DNA from: a candidate division WOR-1 bacterium RIFOXYB2_FULL_46_45
GTDB taxonomy: Bacteria > Margulisbacteria > WOR-1 > XYC2-FULL-46-14
DNA: 64,000 nucleotides
Reading direction: 5' to 3'
Assembly (NCBI GenBank): GCA_001771585.1
Contig: MEUE01000001.1
Location: 412,744 to 476,743, forward strand
The first letter of the stretch is position 1, and each line of letters opens with the position of its first letter. Made by a program: the position numbers and the translations under genes. The notes beneath the pieces were generated by a model. It saw only the letters and a list, made by a program, of their open reading frames with translations. It made no database searches and had not been told where the DNA came from. Below, in pieces: positions 1-9,028 of this stretch.

Positions 1-641
1 TAAAACTTCCTATCTTAAGAAGGATAACCAGAGGATTAAGAGATCTGCCATACATCCAATTGGACAGAAGTCGAAGAGCAACAGAAATGCTGACTAAATT
101 CCCATTGCAAGGATTTAGCTTTTTGCCCGAAGAATGCCATTACGCCGCTTCGCCCAATTTTAACTTTATTAAGAGAGAAATTCCCGATGCCGATCTTTAC
201 CCCTGGTTTTACGTCATTAAAACCCGGTGCTTTGATAAAAAGTTAGACCTGGCGTGTGCAATCAACATAATTCGGAGCTGGCTTTTTTACGCTTCACACC
301 GCATCTTTCTTGAGTATCACACACAAAATATTTTGGTTGACCCTCAAGGCGATCTTTATTATAGGGACTTATCCGATGTTAACGGCTCAAGGCCAAAAGT
401 TTTAGAAGAAATGCTGGCGCTTGTCTTTGATAGAACCGTTTGCTCCCAGAATATTGACCATCTCTTTCGTTACCGCCCGGATTGGGGAAGTAAAGAACAA
501 GAGATCATCAAAGATGTTATCAAAGAAGAAATAGCCGGGCGCGCCCTGCCATTTCCCAATTATTCGATGGGCTTTCCGTCGGACGCGACGGAACGTATCC
601 CTGTAAAAATTTCTCTATCAAGTTGGAGAGATTTTTCATGA
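1..641 (+). CDS. IucA/IucC-like siderophore synthetase, C-terminal part (5' partial)
   Basis: The ORF track starts at the ATG at 60, but the frame is open back to the window edge, so this is the 3' end of a longer gene. The upstream codons read KLPILRRITRGLRDLP, resembling the conserved lysine-rich iTs..R region of IucA/IucC enzymes. Further on, LEYHTQNILV and YYRDL match the E.H.QN and RD motifs of the C-terminal FhuF-like lobe of the family, which condenses citrate or a related carboxylate with amines or alcohols (NRPS-independent siderophore synthetases). The family is usually about 550-600 aa; about 213 aa are visible. It sits 10 nt upstream of a histidine phosphatase gene, so a small biosynthetic operon is likely. 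The family assignment is motif-based; the substrate is unknown and the product need not be a siderophore. Confidence 0.6.
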   Translation, partial: KLPILRRITRGLRDLPYIQLDRSRRATEMLTKFPLQGFSFLPEECHYAASPNFNFIKREIPDADLYPWFYVIKTRCFDKKLDLACAINIIRSWLFYASHRIFLEYHTQNILVDPQGDLYYRDLSDVNGSRPKVLEEMLALVFDRTVCSQNIDHLFRYRPDWGSKEQEIIKDVIKEEIAGRALPFPNYSMGFPSDATERIPVKISLSSWRDFS

Positions 642-651
642 CGGGAAAATT

Positions 652-1365
652 ATGAACAAAATAACCGCAACCTATAATTTATATGCGGAGGCAGTTGCTT
701 TTATAAACAGGAAGCCGTTATCTAGCAAAGAAGCGATTGTCGTCTTATTACGTCATGGAAAAACCCGCTTCAACGAAGCACACAAATTGCAATCCTGGGA
801 CCCCGATATCGATGAACTTTCACCCGCGGGAGAAAAATGCGCACGACAGTTGCAAGAACCTTTAAATCTACTTCCAATTTCTTGGATCGCCTCATCAGAT
901 CTTTATAGAGCCATACAAACAACTCGGTTGGCGGCACCAAAAGCTTCATTTCAATTGTGTTCCTGTCTACGAGATTTAAATTTTGGTGATATCGGCGGCT
1001 TAAAATATTGGGAAGGACCAGAAAACGAATTCAAACAAAAGTATCCAACTGCTTATGAAACCTGGAAAAACGGCAACAAAAGAACCTTTACTGCTCCAGG
1101 CGGAGAGAGTTATTTGGATTTTGAGACTCGGGTTAGGCAAGGATTTTTTACTGGCATCTTGCCAAATTGCCTGGGGCAGGTGTCCTTAATTATCGCTCAT
1201 TTTGGAACTGTAAGAGAAATTTTATATGAGATATTTAAGTCTAATGTTAATGAAATGAAAATTTCAATTGACAACGCCAGTATCACTATCATCCATTTTA
1301 CCGAGGATGGCAATCAAAAATTATTATTATTCAACAACACAGAACATCTAATGGCAAAAACATGA
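652..1365 (+). CDS. Histidine phosphatase (phosphoglycerate mutase-like) family protein
   Basis: A 237-aa protein with the branch-1 histidine phosphatase signature. LLRHGKTRFNEA carries the catalytic RHG near residue 34. SDLYRAIQTT is the SxxxRAxQT element, GGESYLDFETRV is the conserved acidic region, and IIAHFGTVR near residue 183 supplies the second catalytic His, with Phe-Gly replacing the more common Gly-Gly. The first 25 residues precede the domain. The stop overlaps the next start by 4 nt (ATGA), so it is translationally coupled to the nucleotidyltransferase-like gene and probably belongs to the same operon as the IucA/IucC-like gene. Its substrate is likely a phosphorylated small-molecule intermediate; that is an inference from context only. 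Confidence 0.75.
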   Translation: MNKITATYNLYAEAVAFINRKPLSSKEAIVVLLRHGKTRFNEAHKLQSWDPDIDELSPAGEKCARQLQEPLNLLPISWIASSDLYRAIQTTRLAAPKASFQLCSCLRDLNFGDIGGLKYWEGPENEFKQKYPTAYETWKNGNKRTFTAPGGESYLDFETRVRQGFFTGILPNCLGQVSLIIAHFGTVREILYEIFKSNVNEMKISIDNASITIIHFTEDGNQKLLLFNNTEHLMAKT

Positions 1366-2474
1366 AAGCAACAAATATTCAACTAACGCTCAAAAAACCA
1401 CCAAGTTTAAAAATGGGTGCCGTCACAAATACAATTATCCGTTTAAGTGATTTATTTTATAAAATCAACGGCAATTTTGCGGTGCGAGGATCGTTTTCTA
1501 GAGGCGACGCCGACTTTAATGATGTTGACGTAGCGATTTATTTGGCTGAAGGAGAAAGGATTAGCGATGATGGATTGCCAAAAACTTTTTTAGGAAGGAA
1601 CATAGGCTATTGGTCTATCCCAATAAAAGATGCCGAACGTTACTATGAGCATTGCATTAGACCATCAATCTCTTTAGTGGAAACCAAGTTTTTAAAATTA
1701 AGAGATAAAGATGTCGGCCAAATGATTGAACGACAACAGCAAAAGTTTTATCTGTTTAGGCGAATGCAATTCCTGCTTTACATTCTTATCGACGAAGATA
1801 CCATGCTCAATCTTTACTCCTTTTTATTGAAGGAAGACAGCTATTCCATGCTCAAGAGACAAGCTGGCAGCAAAAAGACCATTTCCAGAGTAGTTTGGGC
1901 CACCAAAGCTCTCTTTCCCGAAACCAGAGAACTAAATTCCATACAAACATTAGAATTTCTTTGTACCAGAAGAATCATGTCTGAGAAGACAAAAGACACA
2001 TGTTTGAGAATTTTAGAAAACTTACAAGCCAGACACATTGAGAAGGTTAGATGGGCCAATGATACAAATCAAATCGACAGATGGTTCCAACAAGAATTTA
2101 AAAGCTTGGTTTTAAGTCGTCTGGAAGGGCATCTTGACCCAATACTGGTGAAACATAGTTTATCCGCCGCCAACCAAGACGCGACCCAAGAAGAAATCGA
2201 CAGGGCTTTTAAATTTGCCAGAAAATTGCCTCTTGGCCCGGAAAAGTTTATTTTATATTTTGCCTTGTCCGGTAATACTCGGACCAGAGGAACAGACCTT
2301 GTGGCAATATTTGATGAGATAAAGGGCGACTTTGTTTATAACAATATAACACGCAACTTAATCATGAATCCTCATTTTCCGGAAAGATTGTTGTCTCCAG
2401 ATTTAGTTAACGCTTCCAGTTTATCAAAAAGGGCTTATGAAATAAGAAAGAAACTACTAGCCCATCCTGAATAA
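1362..2474 (+). CDS. Nucleotidyltransferase-fold protein with long helical C-terminus
   Basis: A 370-aa protein. Around residues 43-60 the sequence GSFSRGDADFNDVDVAIYL matches the GSxxRG...DvDvai pattern of the pol-beta nucleotidyltransferase superfamily (minimal NTases, tRNA CCA and kanamycin-type enzymes), so transfer of NMP to a small molecule, protein or RNA is the expected chemistry. The rest is charged and mostly helical, with no motif I recognise. It overlaps the histidine phosphatase gene by 4 nt and ends 5 nt before the convergent histidine kinase gene. The pairing with an IucA/IucC-like ligase and a phosphatase suggests a small natural-product or modification pathway, but no product can be named from sequence. 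Confidence 0.6.
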   Translation: MKATNIQLTLKKPPSLKMGAVTNTIIRLSDLFYKINGNFAVRGSFSRGDADFNDVDVAIYLAEGERISDDGLPKTFLGRNIGYWSIPIKDAERYYEHCIRPSISLVETKFLKLRDKDVGQMIERQQQKFYLFRRMQFLLYILIDEDTMLNLYSFLLKEDSYSMLKRQAGSKKTISRVVWATKALFPETRELNSIQTLEFLCTRRIMSEKTKDTCLRILENLQARHIEKVRWANDTNQIDRWFQQEFKSLVLSRLEGHLDPILVKHSLSAANQDATQEEIDRAFKFARKLPLGPEKFILYFALSGNTRTRGTDLVAIFDEIKGDFVYNNITRNLIMNPHFPERLLSPDLVNASSLSKRAYEIRKKLLAHPE

Positions 2475-2479
2475 GTTAT

Positions 2480-4426
2480 TTATTTTGCGACAGTCCTAAT
2501 TGGGATCGTAAAGCTGAACTTGCTCCCCTTCCCCATCCTGCTTTCCACCCAGATCTTCCCGCCCTGGAGCTCGATTAGCTTTTTGCAGATTGAAAGGCCG
2601 AGTCCGGTCCCGCCAAATTCTCCCTTGTGCACCTGCTTGAATTCCTTAAAAACATCGTTGATCTTTTCGGGGGCGATCCCCATCCCGGTATCTTCAACCT
2701 CAAAAAGAAAATTCTGGTCTTTTTTCTTCACCCGCAAGTTGATCCCGCCCTTCTGTGTAAATTTGGCGGAGTTGCCGATCAGGTTGATTAAAACCTGGGT
2801 GATCCTTTTCCGGTCGGCCCACATCATCGGAAGGTTCCGGTCAACGCTTGGCTTGAGATAAAGTTTTTTGCCGTCCAAAAGCGGCTTGGTGGAAAAATGG
2901 ACCAAATCGATAATTTCTTTGACCGGGACATTTTCCGTCTTAAGCTCGATTTTCCCCGCTTCAACGTTTGAAATATCGATAACATCGCCGATCAGCCCCG
3001 CAAGGTGATCCTCGCTCTTTTTCATCTCTCCCAGCGCTTCTTTAACCTTGTCCGGAAGCTGGCCGCGGGCGCCGGAAGAGAGCTCTTCGGTAAGCCCGAC
3101 CACAACATTAAGCGGCGCTTTTATTTCGCGCGACATGTTGGTCAAAAAGCCGGTCTTCTTTTCGGTGGCCAGCTCCAGCTCCTTGTTTAAACGATCAAGC
3201 TGCTCGGTCTTTTCTTTGATTTCCAAAGCCCGTTCCTCGACCTTTTTTTCAAGGCCGCTGTGCAGCTCCGAAATCTCTTCGATTGAACGGTTCAACCCTT
3301 CGTAAAGCTTGGCGTTCTGGAGCGCGATCGCGGACTGGAACGCGACGTTGTTCAAGAAAGAGACCTCGTCCAGGTTGTAAAAGAGCGAACTGCCGCGCCG
3401 TTTCGAGAGGACCAAAAAACCGATAAGTTCTTCATGGTATGAAAGCGGCAGGATAAATTCGGCGGAAAGCTCCTTCATCCTGGCCAGGCATTTGTCTTTT
3501 ACCGGGGCGTAAGAAGGGTCTTCTTCAAAATCATAAATGGAAAGGGGATTGTTTTTGCGGCGCGCCGCGATCGCAAAAAGCTCCTCTTCCCCCTCCTCCT
3601 TTGATAAAATAACCTCCGCCCCGGAAACGTTGAGGGCCGCAACCAGGTCTTCTTTAAGGCTGGCGATAATTTTTTTGACGTCAAGCAGGGTTGAAATATC
3701 GTCGCTGATCTTGGCAAAAGATTTCTGGAGGTTGACGTTTTCACGGAAGATATAACGGCCTAAGAACTCTTCCATCCGGTCGTAAAAAAAGAGGAAAAAT
3801 AAGATCATTAAAATCGAAAAAAGCGGGAGCCGATAAACTTCCAATCCGAAAAAAGAGCCGATTTCATTGATAAAATAATAAACGGATGAGAACAGAATAA
3901 TGATGATCGTTCCGGTTATAACGCCACGGATGGCGCTTTCGGCCTCATAGGGGTTATAGCGCAGCAGCACATAGGCGGCAATCAAAAAGAGCGGAGTAAA
4001 AGACAAAAACAAAAACCCCCAGGCCAGGTTGAGGGATAAAGAGAGGAGGCCGGTAAAAATAGCGGTAAAAATCCCCAAAAGCATCAGCCGGGCGCGCTGG
4101 CGGACCAGCGAATCCGAACCCGAAATCCTTACAAAGAGAAGCGACAGCAAAACAAAAGCCAGCACCAAAAACCAATAGGTCGGAGGGATAACCGCCAGAA
4201 CCCCGACTCCCGCTACCATCCAGACGGAAAAAAGGGCGGTTAAGACCAGAAAAACAAAACTCGCGGAAAGGGTCGGCCTTTTTATGCTGACAATCATTCC
4301 GCAAGATAAAATTATCAGCGCGCCCAACAAATTGGCGGCAAAAAAAAGACTCGGGACCCGGGGAGCATAGAGAAAGATAATAAGCAGGCTCAATCCCATA
4401 ACCAGTATACTGGCTATTTTTCTCAT
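2480..4426 (-). CDS. Membrane sensor histidine kinase-like protein with degenerate H-box (His to Arg)
   Basis: A 648-aa protein. Residues 1 to about 220 hold roughly eight hydrophobic segments, followed by a GAF-like region (about 235-385), a coiled-coil linker, a HisKA-like dimerisation helix and a HATPase domain (about 535-645). The ATP-binding boxes are intact: N box LINLIGNSAKFT, G1 DTGMGI, F box VFKEFKQ and G2 GGTGLGLSI. The H-box reads NMSREIKAPLN where the family has a His (SHE), because the codon is CGC. As written, the protein lacks the usual phosphoacceptor. It overlaps the upstream response regulator-cyclase gene by 4 nt, so the two should be co-expressed and probably interact. It may act as a pseudokinase scaffold, phosphorylate elsewhere, or reflect a sequence error or local mutation. 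Confidence 0.85.
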   Translation of the reverse strand: MRKIASILVMGLSLLIIFLYAPRVPSLFFAANLLGALIILSCGMIVSIKRPTLSASFVFLVLTALFSVWMVAGVGVLAVIPPTYWFLVLAFVLLSLLFVRISGSDSLVRQRARLMLLGIFTAIFTGLLSLSLNLAWGFLFLSFTPLFLIAAYVLLRYNPYEAESAIRGVITGTIIIILFSSVYYFINEIGSFFGLEVYRLPLFSILMILFFLFFYDRMEEFLGRYIFRENVNLQKSFAKISDDISTLLDVKKIIASLKEDLVAALNVSGAEVILSKEEGEEELFAIAARRKNNPLSIYDFEEDPSYAPVKDKCLARMKELSAEFILPLSYHEELIGFLVLSKRRGSSLFYNLDEVSFLNNVAFQSAIALQNAKLYEGLNRSIEEISELHSGLEKKVEERALEIKEKTEQLDRLNKELELATEKKTGFLTNMSREIKAPLNVVVGLTEELSSGARGQLPDKVKEALGEMKKSEDHLAGLIGDVIDISNVEAGKIELKTENVPVKEIIDLVHFSTKPLLDGKKLYLKPSVDRNLPMMWADRKRITQVLINLIGNSAKFTQKGGINLRVKKKDQNFLFEVEDTGMGIAPEKINDVFKEFKQVHKGEFGGTGLGLSICKKLIELQGGKIWVESRMGKGSKFSFTIPIRTVAK

Positions 4427-5514
4427 TTTTTACCCAGCAAAGAATAGACCATCAGCGGCGTTTTCATCCCCTCAATCACAACTTCGCCGATCTTATCAAA
4501 ATTAAATTTCGCGTCCGCCAGGCTCTCCGTCCTTTGGCTCACCAGAATCTGCCCCGGTTTGGCATCGGAACAAAGCCTGAAAGCGGCATTGACCTGGTTG
4601 CCGATCACGGTATAATCGGTCCGGTCTTCCGGCCCGATATTGCCGACCGTAACATAGCCGGTGGTCACACCCATTGAAACCTGCAGGTCATGGGAAGCGG
4701 CCTTCCATTTTTTTCTCATATTTTGGACTTCCGCCTGCATCGCCAAAGCCATATTCAAAGCCCGTTCGGCATGGTCTTCCTGCGGGATCGGATCGCCAAA
4801 AAAGATAAACATCCCGTCCCCCATGAACTTGTCCACCGTCCCCCCGTGCTGGAAAGCGATTTTGGTCATCACCGAAAAATATTCGTTTAAAAGATTAATG
4901 ATATCTTCCGGCTCCGACGCCTCCGAAATCCCGGTAAAATTATCGATGTCGGAGACAAAAAGGGTAAGCAGTTTGCGGCTGTTAAGCAGTTTGGCGTTGG
5001 GATCCTTTTCCATTATCATCTTAACCACCTGCGGAGAAAAATAACGTTCGAGTTTTTTGGCCGAATCCAACAACTTGTCCTGTTCGCTCACTTTATTTTT
5101 CAGCCCGCAATTCATCAGTTCCAGCTCTTTTTGCGCTATTCGCAGCTTTAACAGGTTTTTTACCCTTGCCAAAAGCTCAATGTGTTCAAACGGTTTGGGA
5201 AGATATTCGTCCGCTCCCAGCTGCAGCCCCTTTAAAATATCCTCCGATCCGGAGCGGGCGCTCACGATGATCACCGGGATCAATTTGGTTTTTTCTTCGG
5301 ACTTGAGCTTTTCGCAGACCTGAAAGCCGTCCATCTTCGGCATCATCACGTCAAGCAGGATCAAATCGGGCTTCTCTTCTTCAACTTTTTTCAGCGCCTC
5401 TTCTCCGTTAAAGGCCTCGATCACTTTATAATCCTGGCTCAAAAGCCGCGCCTTCATGATCTCGACATTCTGCGGGTTATCGTCGACTACCAGTATCTTA
5501 GGTTGATCAGGCAT
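4423..5514 (-). CDS. Response regulator with class III adenylate/guanylate cyclase output domain
   Basis: The start is placed at the ATG at 5514 (MPDQPK), because AAGGAGAG lies just upstream; the tracked start at 5532 has no ribosome site. Residues 1-120 form a receiver with VDD, the phosphoacceptor Asp in LILLDVMMP, and KPF. A short coiled linker leads to a class III nucleotide cyclase domain (about 170-345). This contains the metal-binding Asp in FVSDIDNFT and the second in FMGDGMFIFF. A Lys in VDKFMGD, and the DYTVIG and NQVNAAFRL elements, favour adenylate cyclase specificity. The adjacent kinase-like protein, overlapping by 4 nt, is the likely partner, giving a signal-controlled cAMP-type output. 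Confidence 0.88.
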   Translation of the reverse strand: MPDQPKILVVDDNPQNVEIMKARLLSQDYKVIEAFNGEEALKKVEEEKPDLILLDVMMPKMDGFQVCEKLKSEEKTKLIPVIIVSARSGSEDILKGLQLGADEYLPKPFEHIELLARVKNLLKLRIAQKELELMNCGLKNKVSEQDKLLDSAKKLERYFSPQVVKMIMEKDPNAKLLNSRKLLTLFVSDIDNFTGISEASEPEDIINLLNEYFSVMTKIAFQHGGTVDKFMGDGMFIFFGDPIPQEDHAERALNMALAMQAEVQNMRKKWKAASHDLQVSMGVTTGYVTVGNIGPEDRTDYTVIGNQVNAAFRLCSDAKPGQILVSQRTESLADAKFNFDKIGEVVIEGMKTPLMVYSLLGKK

Positions 5515-5538
5515 ATTCTCTCCTTTTGCCAAGATTTA

Positions 5539-5547
5539 TGCTATTAT
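5539..5547 (+). promoter_or_regulatory. Extended -10 promoter (TGcTATTAT), near-leaderless start
   Basis: TG followed by one base and TATTAT ends 11 nt before the ATG at 5559, and there is no Shine-Dalgarno sequence between them. The predicted transcription start is therefore only about 4 nt upstream of the start codon. Confidence 0.55.
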
Positions 5548-5558
5548 ATACCAAGTTT

Positions 5559-6248
5559 ATGATTACTTACAAATACATTTTTGAACCGGAAGCGGGAGAG
5601 AAAAAAGAATTTGTCGTCGAGCTTGACGAAAAGACCTTAAACCGCATCGAGAAGCCGAAAAAAAGCTACCCCTTCTGGGCGCAGTTGGAATACAAAAAAT
5701 GCGGCAACTGCCCTTTTGCCGCCGGCGAAAAAAAGTTCTGTCCGATCGCGACCGGCCTGGTCGACCTTCTGGAAACATTCAAAGACACTATTTCACACCA
5801 TGAAGGACTGGTGACGGTTGTCACCGCCGAGCGCACCATCAGCAAACAGGCTTCGATGCAGGAAGGGCTAAGTTCGCTGATCGGCATATATATGGTAACC
5901 AGTGCCTGTCCGGTGATGGAAAAACTAAAGCCGATGGTCCGCTACCATCTTCCTTTTGCCAATGTCAACGAAACGATCTATCGGGCCACTTCGATGTACC
6001 TGCTCGGCCAATATTTTGTTGCCAAACACAACAAGACCCCGGACTGGAAGATGGACGGACTTATTGAAATATATAACGAAGTGGCCAAGCTCAACGGGGA
6101 GATCGCCCAAAGGATCCGCTCCGCTTCAAACGAAGACGCCAATATCAACGCGCTGGTGATTCTGGATATTTTCGCGAAGATGCTCCCCTTTTCGATCGAG
6201 GACACTTTGAGCAGAATGGAATACCTGTTCGCTTCTTACTTACGCTGA
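5559..6248 (+). CDS. Conserved hypothetical protein with Cys-rich motif
   Basis: The tracked ORF starts at 5526, but a TGnTATTAT promoter lies inside that extension, so I place the start at the ATG at 5559 (MITYKY, 229 aa). The N-terminal 40 residues look beta-rich. A motif YKKCGNCPF...KFCPIA (residues about 44-60) contains three Cys that could bind metal or form disulfides. The remainder is helical and resembles soluble proteins with a pattern of conserved Met, Tyr and Phe. I do not recognise a functional family. It is divergent from the response regulator-cyclase gene and tail-to-tail (9-nt overlap) with the arginine decarboxylase gene, so it is its own transcription unit. Confidence 0.75.
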   Translation: MITYKYIFEPEAGEKKEFVVELDEKTLNRIEKPKKSYPFWAQLEYKKCGNCPFAAGEKKFCPIATGLVDLLETFKDTISHHEGLVTVVTAERTISKQASMQEGLSSLIGIYMVTSACPVMEKLKPMVRYHLPFANVNETIYRATSMYLLGQYFVAKHNKTPDWKMDGLIEIYNEVAKLNGEIAQRIRSASNEDANINALVILDIFAKMLPFSIEDTLSRMEYLFASYLR

Positions 6249-6839
6249 CGGCTTGGCTTCTTCAACCCTTAGAACCGACTGATAATCGAGCAAAAGGACC
6301 GCCGCAGAGAGAACCGTCGTCCACATTCCGCGCTGGCCGATAGCGGACTGGGTGATGTTGGTGGTGCGAACAATCTTGTCGGAAAGCTTCCAGGTTTGCT
6401 GGCGCTCGTCCCAATCGGCATTCTCGTCAAATTCAATTCCCAAAGTAGTGGCAAGCATTTGTGCCGCCAGATCTTCGGCGTAGTTTCCGCAATCCTCGTC
6501 GGTCTGCCCGAAAGAATGGTGCTCGCTCAAATAACCGAAAGTGTTCCGGTCGGCCGGAAGGGCGACTCCAATTGAAGCGGAGATCAAACGGTGCGGCTCG
6601 TCGGTCTGGTTGCGCGACATGACCATAAAAGTGATTTCACCGGGACGGATCAATTTCAGTCCCTGTTCTTTTGAAAGCAGTTTGGCGTTGGGAGGAAAAA
6701 TACTGGAGACCTGGACATAGTTTAGGGCCTGGATCCCCGCGTCACGCAGAGCCATTTCAAAAGAAACCAGCTTTTCCCGGTGCCGCCCCACCCCTTTGGT
6801 CAAAAATAATTTATCCGGAACAAAAAAATCACCGTTCAT
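6240..6839 (-). CDS. Pyruvoyl-dependent arginine decarboxylase (PvlArgDC)
   Basis: A 199-aa protein of the PvlArgDC family, which decarboxylates arginine to agmatine using a pyruvoyl group made by self-cleavage. The cleavage site is the VSS of [13 protein letters not shown] near residue 44, where the chain splits between the two Ser residues. The downstream [18 protein letters not shown] and a conserved acidic stretch ([13 protein letters not shown]) fit the family. Length (150-200 aa) is normal. It is the last gene of a minus operon and overlaps the radical SAM gene by 11 nt. The enzyme is common in archaea and scattered bacteria and feeds polyamine synthesis; no agmatinase is visible nearby. 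Confidence 0.88.
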   Translation of the reverse strand: MNGDFFVPDKLFLTKGVGRHREKLVSFEMALRDAGIQALNYVQVSSIFPPNAKLLSKEQGLKLIRPGEITFMVMSRNQTDEPHRLISASIGVALPADRNTFGYLSEHHSFGQTDEDCGNYAEDLAAQMLATTLGIEFDENADWDERQQTWKLSDKIVRTTNITQSAIGQRGMWTTVLSAAVLLLDYQSVLRVEEAKPSA

Positions 6840-7611
6840 CTCTTCGTTTAGGCCTCCTTTTTAGGGTCTCCGCTTCGTTTAGCGGACTGGTCTCCGGCCG
6901 CTTGCCGGAATAAACCGTAACCGTTTTGAGCGGCTTAAATAATTTTTCAATTTCTCCGAGCTCTTTTTCGCCAAGCGGCCGGTCCGCCGATTCGCGCACC
7001 GGGGTTCCGATAAAAACCTTTATCGGACCAATTTCTTTGCTCAACCGGGCAATCCCTTCCGCGTCTTCCTTATTCACCGGAGAAAACATTACCTGCAAGG
7101 CGAGCTTCTCCGGATAAAGCGCTTTAACCGCTTTTATCCCTTCAACTATACGCTCAAAAACTATTCCCGGAACGGGATGGTTAACCTTATTAAAAACCTT
7201 GGCATTACTAGCATCCAGTTTCGCCAAAATCAAATCAATTTGAGCCAAATCTCTTCGCACTCCGGGATCTTGAAGCAGGCTTGAATTGGTAAGCAGCGCG
7301 ATTGGAACTTTTGAACGCTTTTTTATCTCTCCCGCCACCTCCGCCAGATTAGAAGCCAGGGTCGGCTCTCCGCTTCCCGAAAAAGTTATATAGTCAATAT
7401 ATAGCTCTTTAGGCAGGCTGTCAAATTCTTTTATTATTTCGGCGGTCGGTATAAAGACCTTCCTTATCAATGAAGCCCTCTTGCCTGCCGGTGACGGCCC
7501 CAGCTGGCAGTAGTTGCAGCCAAAGGTACAATACTTTTCTCCGGAGATCAGATCAATCCCCAAAGAACTTCCCAGGCGCCATGATGGGACGGGACCGTAG
7601 ATGTATTTCAT
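6829..7611 (-). CDS. Radical SAM protein (wyosine-synthesis-like family)
   Basis: A 260-aa protein beginning [20 protein letters not shown], typical of a conserved radical SAM family related to tRNA-wyosine synthesis enzymes. The 4Fe-4S ligands are [11 protein letters not shown] (CxxxCxxC) near residue 28. FSGSGEPTL supplies the glycine-rich SAM-binding GGE-like element. It overlaps the YggS gene by 4 nt and the arginine decarboxylase gene by 11 nt. The precise substrate is not known for most bacterial members. The C-terminal 20 residues are basic and charged. Confidence 0.82.
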   Translation of the reverse strand: MKYIYGPVPSWRLGSSLGIDLISGEKYCTFGCNYCQLGPSPAGKRASLIRKVFIPTAEIIKEFDSLPKELYIDYITFSGSGEPTLASNLAEVAGEIKKRSKVPIALLTNSSLLQDPGVRRDLAQIDLILAKLDASNAKVFNKVNHPVPGIVFERIVEGIKAVKALYPEKLALQVMFSPVNKEDAEGIARLSKEIGPIKVFIGTPVRESADRPLGEKELGEIEKLFKPLKTVTVYSGKRPETSPLNEAETLKRRPKRRDER

Positions 7612-8246
7612 ATTTTATTTTTCCTAGCCCCAAATATCGCCGTTCCAATTCTCACCATCGTGGCACCTTCTTCAATCGCGACCTTATAAGAATCGCTCAT
7701 CCCCATCGATAAAATTTCCAATCCGAGTCGATCAAGCAACTGTTTGGTTTCTTTGAAGTACGGGCGCAAATCCCCTTTTGCCGGCCCCATGGTCATGAGC
7801 CCTTTGATCTGGATGTTTTTAAGCCGGGAAATCTCTTTAACGAATTCCTCCGCCTTTTCGGGAAAAACTCCGGCTTTTTGTTCTTCCCTGCCGCTGTTGA
7901 TTTCAATTAAAACCGGCATGATCTTATTAATCTTAGCACATTGTCTGTTAATCTCTTGCGCGTGCTTATAAGAATCGAGCGTCTCGATCAAATCAAAAAT
8001 TTTTACAGTCCGCTTGATCTTATTGGTCTGCAGGTGGCCGATAAAATGGAGCTTAAATCTTTTTACAAATTCCGGACTACTGGCTACCAGCTCTTCCGCT
8101 TCCTGAAAATAATTCTCCCCGATTATCTTGACTCCGGCATCAACCGCTTCATTAATTTCTTCCGGCGTCCTGGTTTTAGCGGCGGCGACAAGTTGGACAT
8201 TGGAAGGGAGTTCGGCTAGAATCCTTTTAACGTTTTCTTTGATCAT
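7608..8246 (-). CDS. yggS: YggS family pyridoxal phosphate homeostasis protein
   Basis: A 212-aa alanine-racemase-fold PLP carrier. The N-terminal VQLVAAAKTRTPEEI holds the PLP Lys (usually AVSKTK). IGENYFQEAEEL matches the fGENy.Qe signature, followed by LHFIGHLQTNK, GLMTMGP and the phosphate-binding SMGMSDSYKVAIEEGATMVRIGTAIFG. Proteins of this family buffer PLP and influence amino-acid metabolism rather than catalyse a known reaction. It overlaps both neighbours by 4 nt within the ABC exporter-to-arginine decarboxylase operon; a link to PLP supply is inference. Confidence 0.92.
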   Translation of the reverse strand: MIKENVKRILAELPSNVQLVAAAKTRTPEEINEAVDAGVKIIGENYFQEAEELVASSPEFVKRFKLHFIGHLQTNKIKRTVKIFDLIETLDSYKHAQEINRQCAKINKIMPVLIEINSGREEQKAGVFPEKAEEFVKEISRLKNIQIKGLMTMGPAKGDLRPYFKETKQLLDRLGLEILSMGMSDSYKVAIEEGATMVRIGTAIFGARKNKI

Positions 8247-9028
8247 ACCCCTTCGCTCCTCTCAAAGAAAAAAGAGGCCAAGCCGATCAGGATTAGCGCA
8301 AAAAAGGAAGAAAGGAGAAGGTCAAACCAGATCGGAAACATTGAACTCCGAATCAACGCCCCCCTGATCCCATCCACCCCATAAGTCAACGGGTTAAGAT
8401 AAGAAATGACCTGGATAAAAGGAGGGAGATTGGCGATCGGCGCCACCGCGCCGGAGAGAAAAAAGAGCGGAAACATGACAAAATTAATAATTAATTCAAA
8501 CCCCTGGGCATCGCGCATGTTGGAAGCGAAAGAGAGCCCCAAAGCGTTAAAAGTTACCGAAATTAAAAACATAAAAATAAGCATCAGTAAAAATCCAAAA
8601 ACCGCCCTAAATAATCCAAATTGCGGGGCTAAAGAAAAACCGAGCAAAAACGATGCCGCGAAAAAGACGATCCCCTGGATAATCCCGGTGGTCGATCCGC
8701 CAAAGATCCTCCCCAGCGCGATTGAGACGCGGGAGACCGGAGCGATCATGATCTCTTTTAAGAAACCGAACTCCCTATCCCACAGAACCGATATGCCGGA
8801 AAACATTGAAGAAAAGAGCATGTTCATCCCGATCATGCCGGGGACCAAAAAGTGGATATAACTTAAGCCGGAATTAAGCCCCGGAATTTCCATCTTATTA
8901 AAGCCAAAGCCCAAAAAGGTCAGAAACATAAACGGCATGGCAACGGAGCCGATAATCCGCTCTTTGGCGCGAAGAAATTTTTTCATCTCGCGCAGCCACA
9001 GGACATAGATCGCCGAAAATTCTACCAC
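8243..9028 (-). CDS. ABC-2 type transporter permease
   Basis: A 261-aa membrane protein with about six hydrophobic segments and the ABC-2 arrangement. An N-terminal amphipathic REMKKFLRAKERI helix precedes the first membrane segment, and a central LWDREFGFLKEIMIAPVSR loop is typical of DrrB/NodJ-type permeases. It overlaps the ATPase gene by 7 nt and the yggS gene by 4 nt. Together with the ATPase it should form an exporter of a hydrophobic or glycan substrate; the substrate cannot be read from sequence. Confidence 0.88.
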   Translation of the reverse strand: MVEFSAIYVLWLREMKKFLRAKERIIGSVAMPFMFLTFLGFGFNKMEIPGLNSGLSYIHFLVPGMIGMNMLFSSMFSGISVLWDREFGFLKEIMIAPVSRVSIALGRIFGGSTTGIIQGIVFFAASFLLGFSLAPQFGLFRAVFGFLLMLIFMFLISVTFNALGLSFASNMRDAQGFELIINFVMFPLFFLSGAVAPIANLPPFIQVISYLNPLTYGVDGIRGALIRSSMFPIWFDLLLSSFFALILIGLASFFFERSEGV

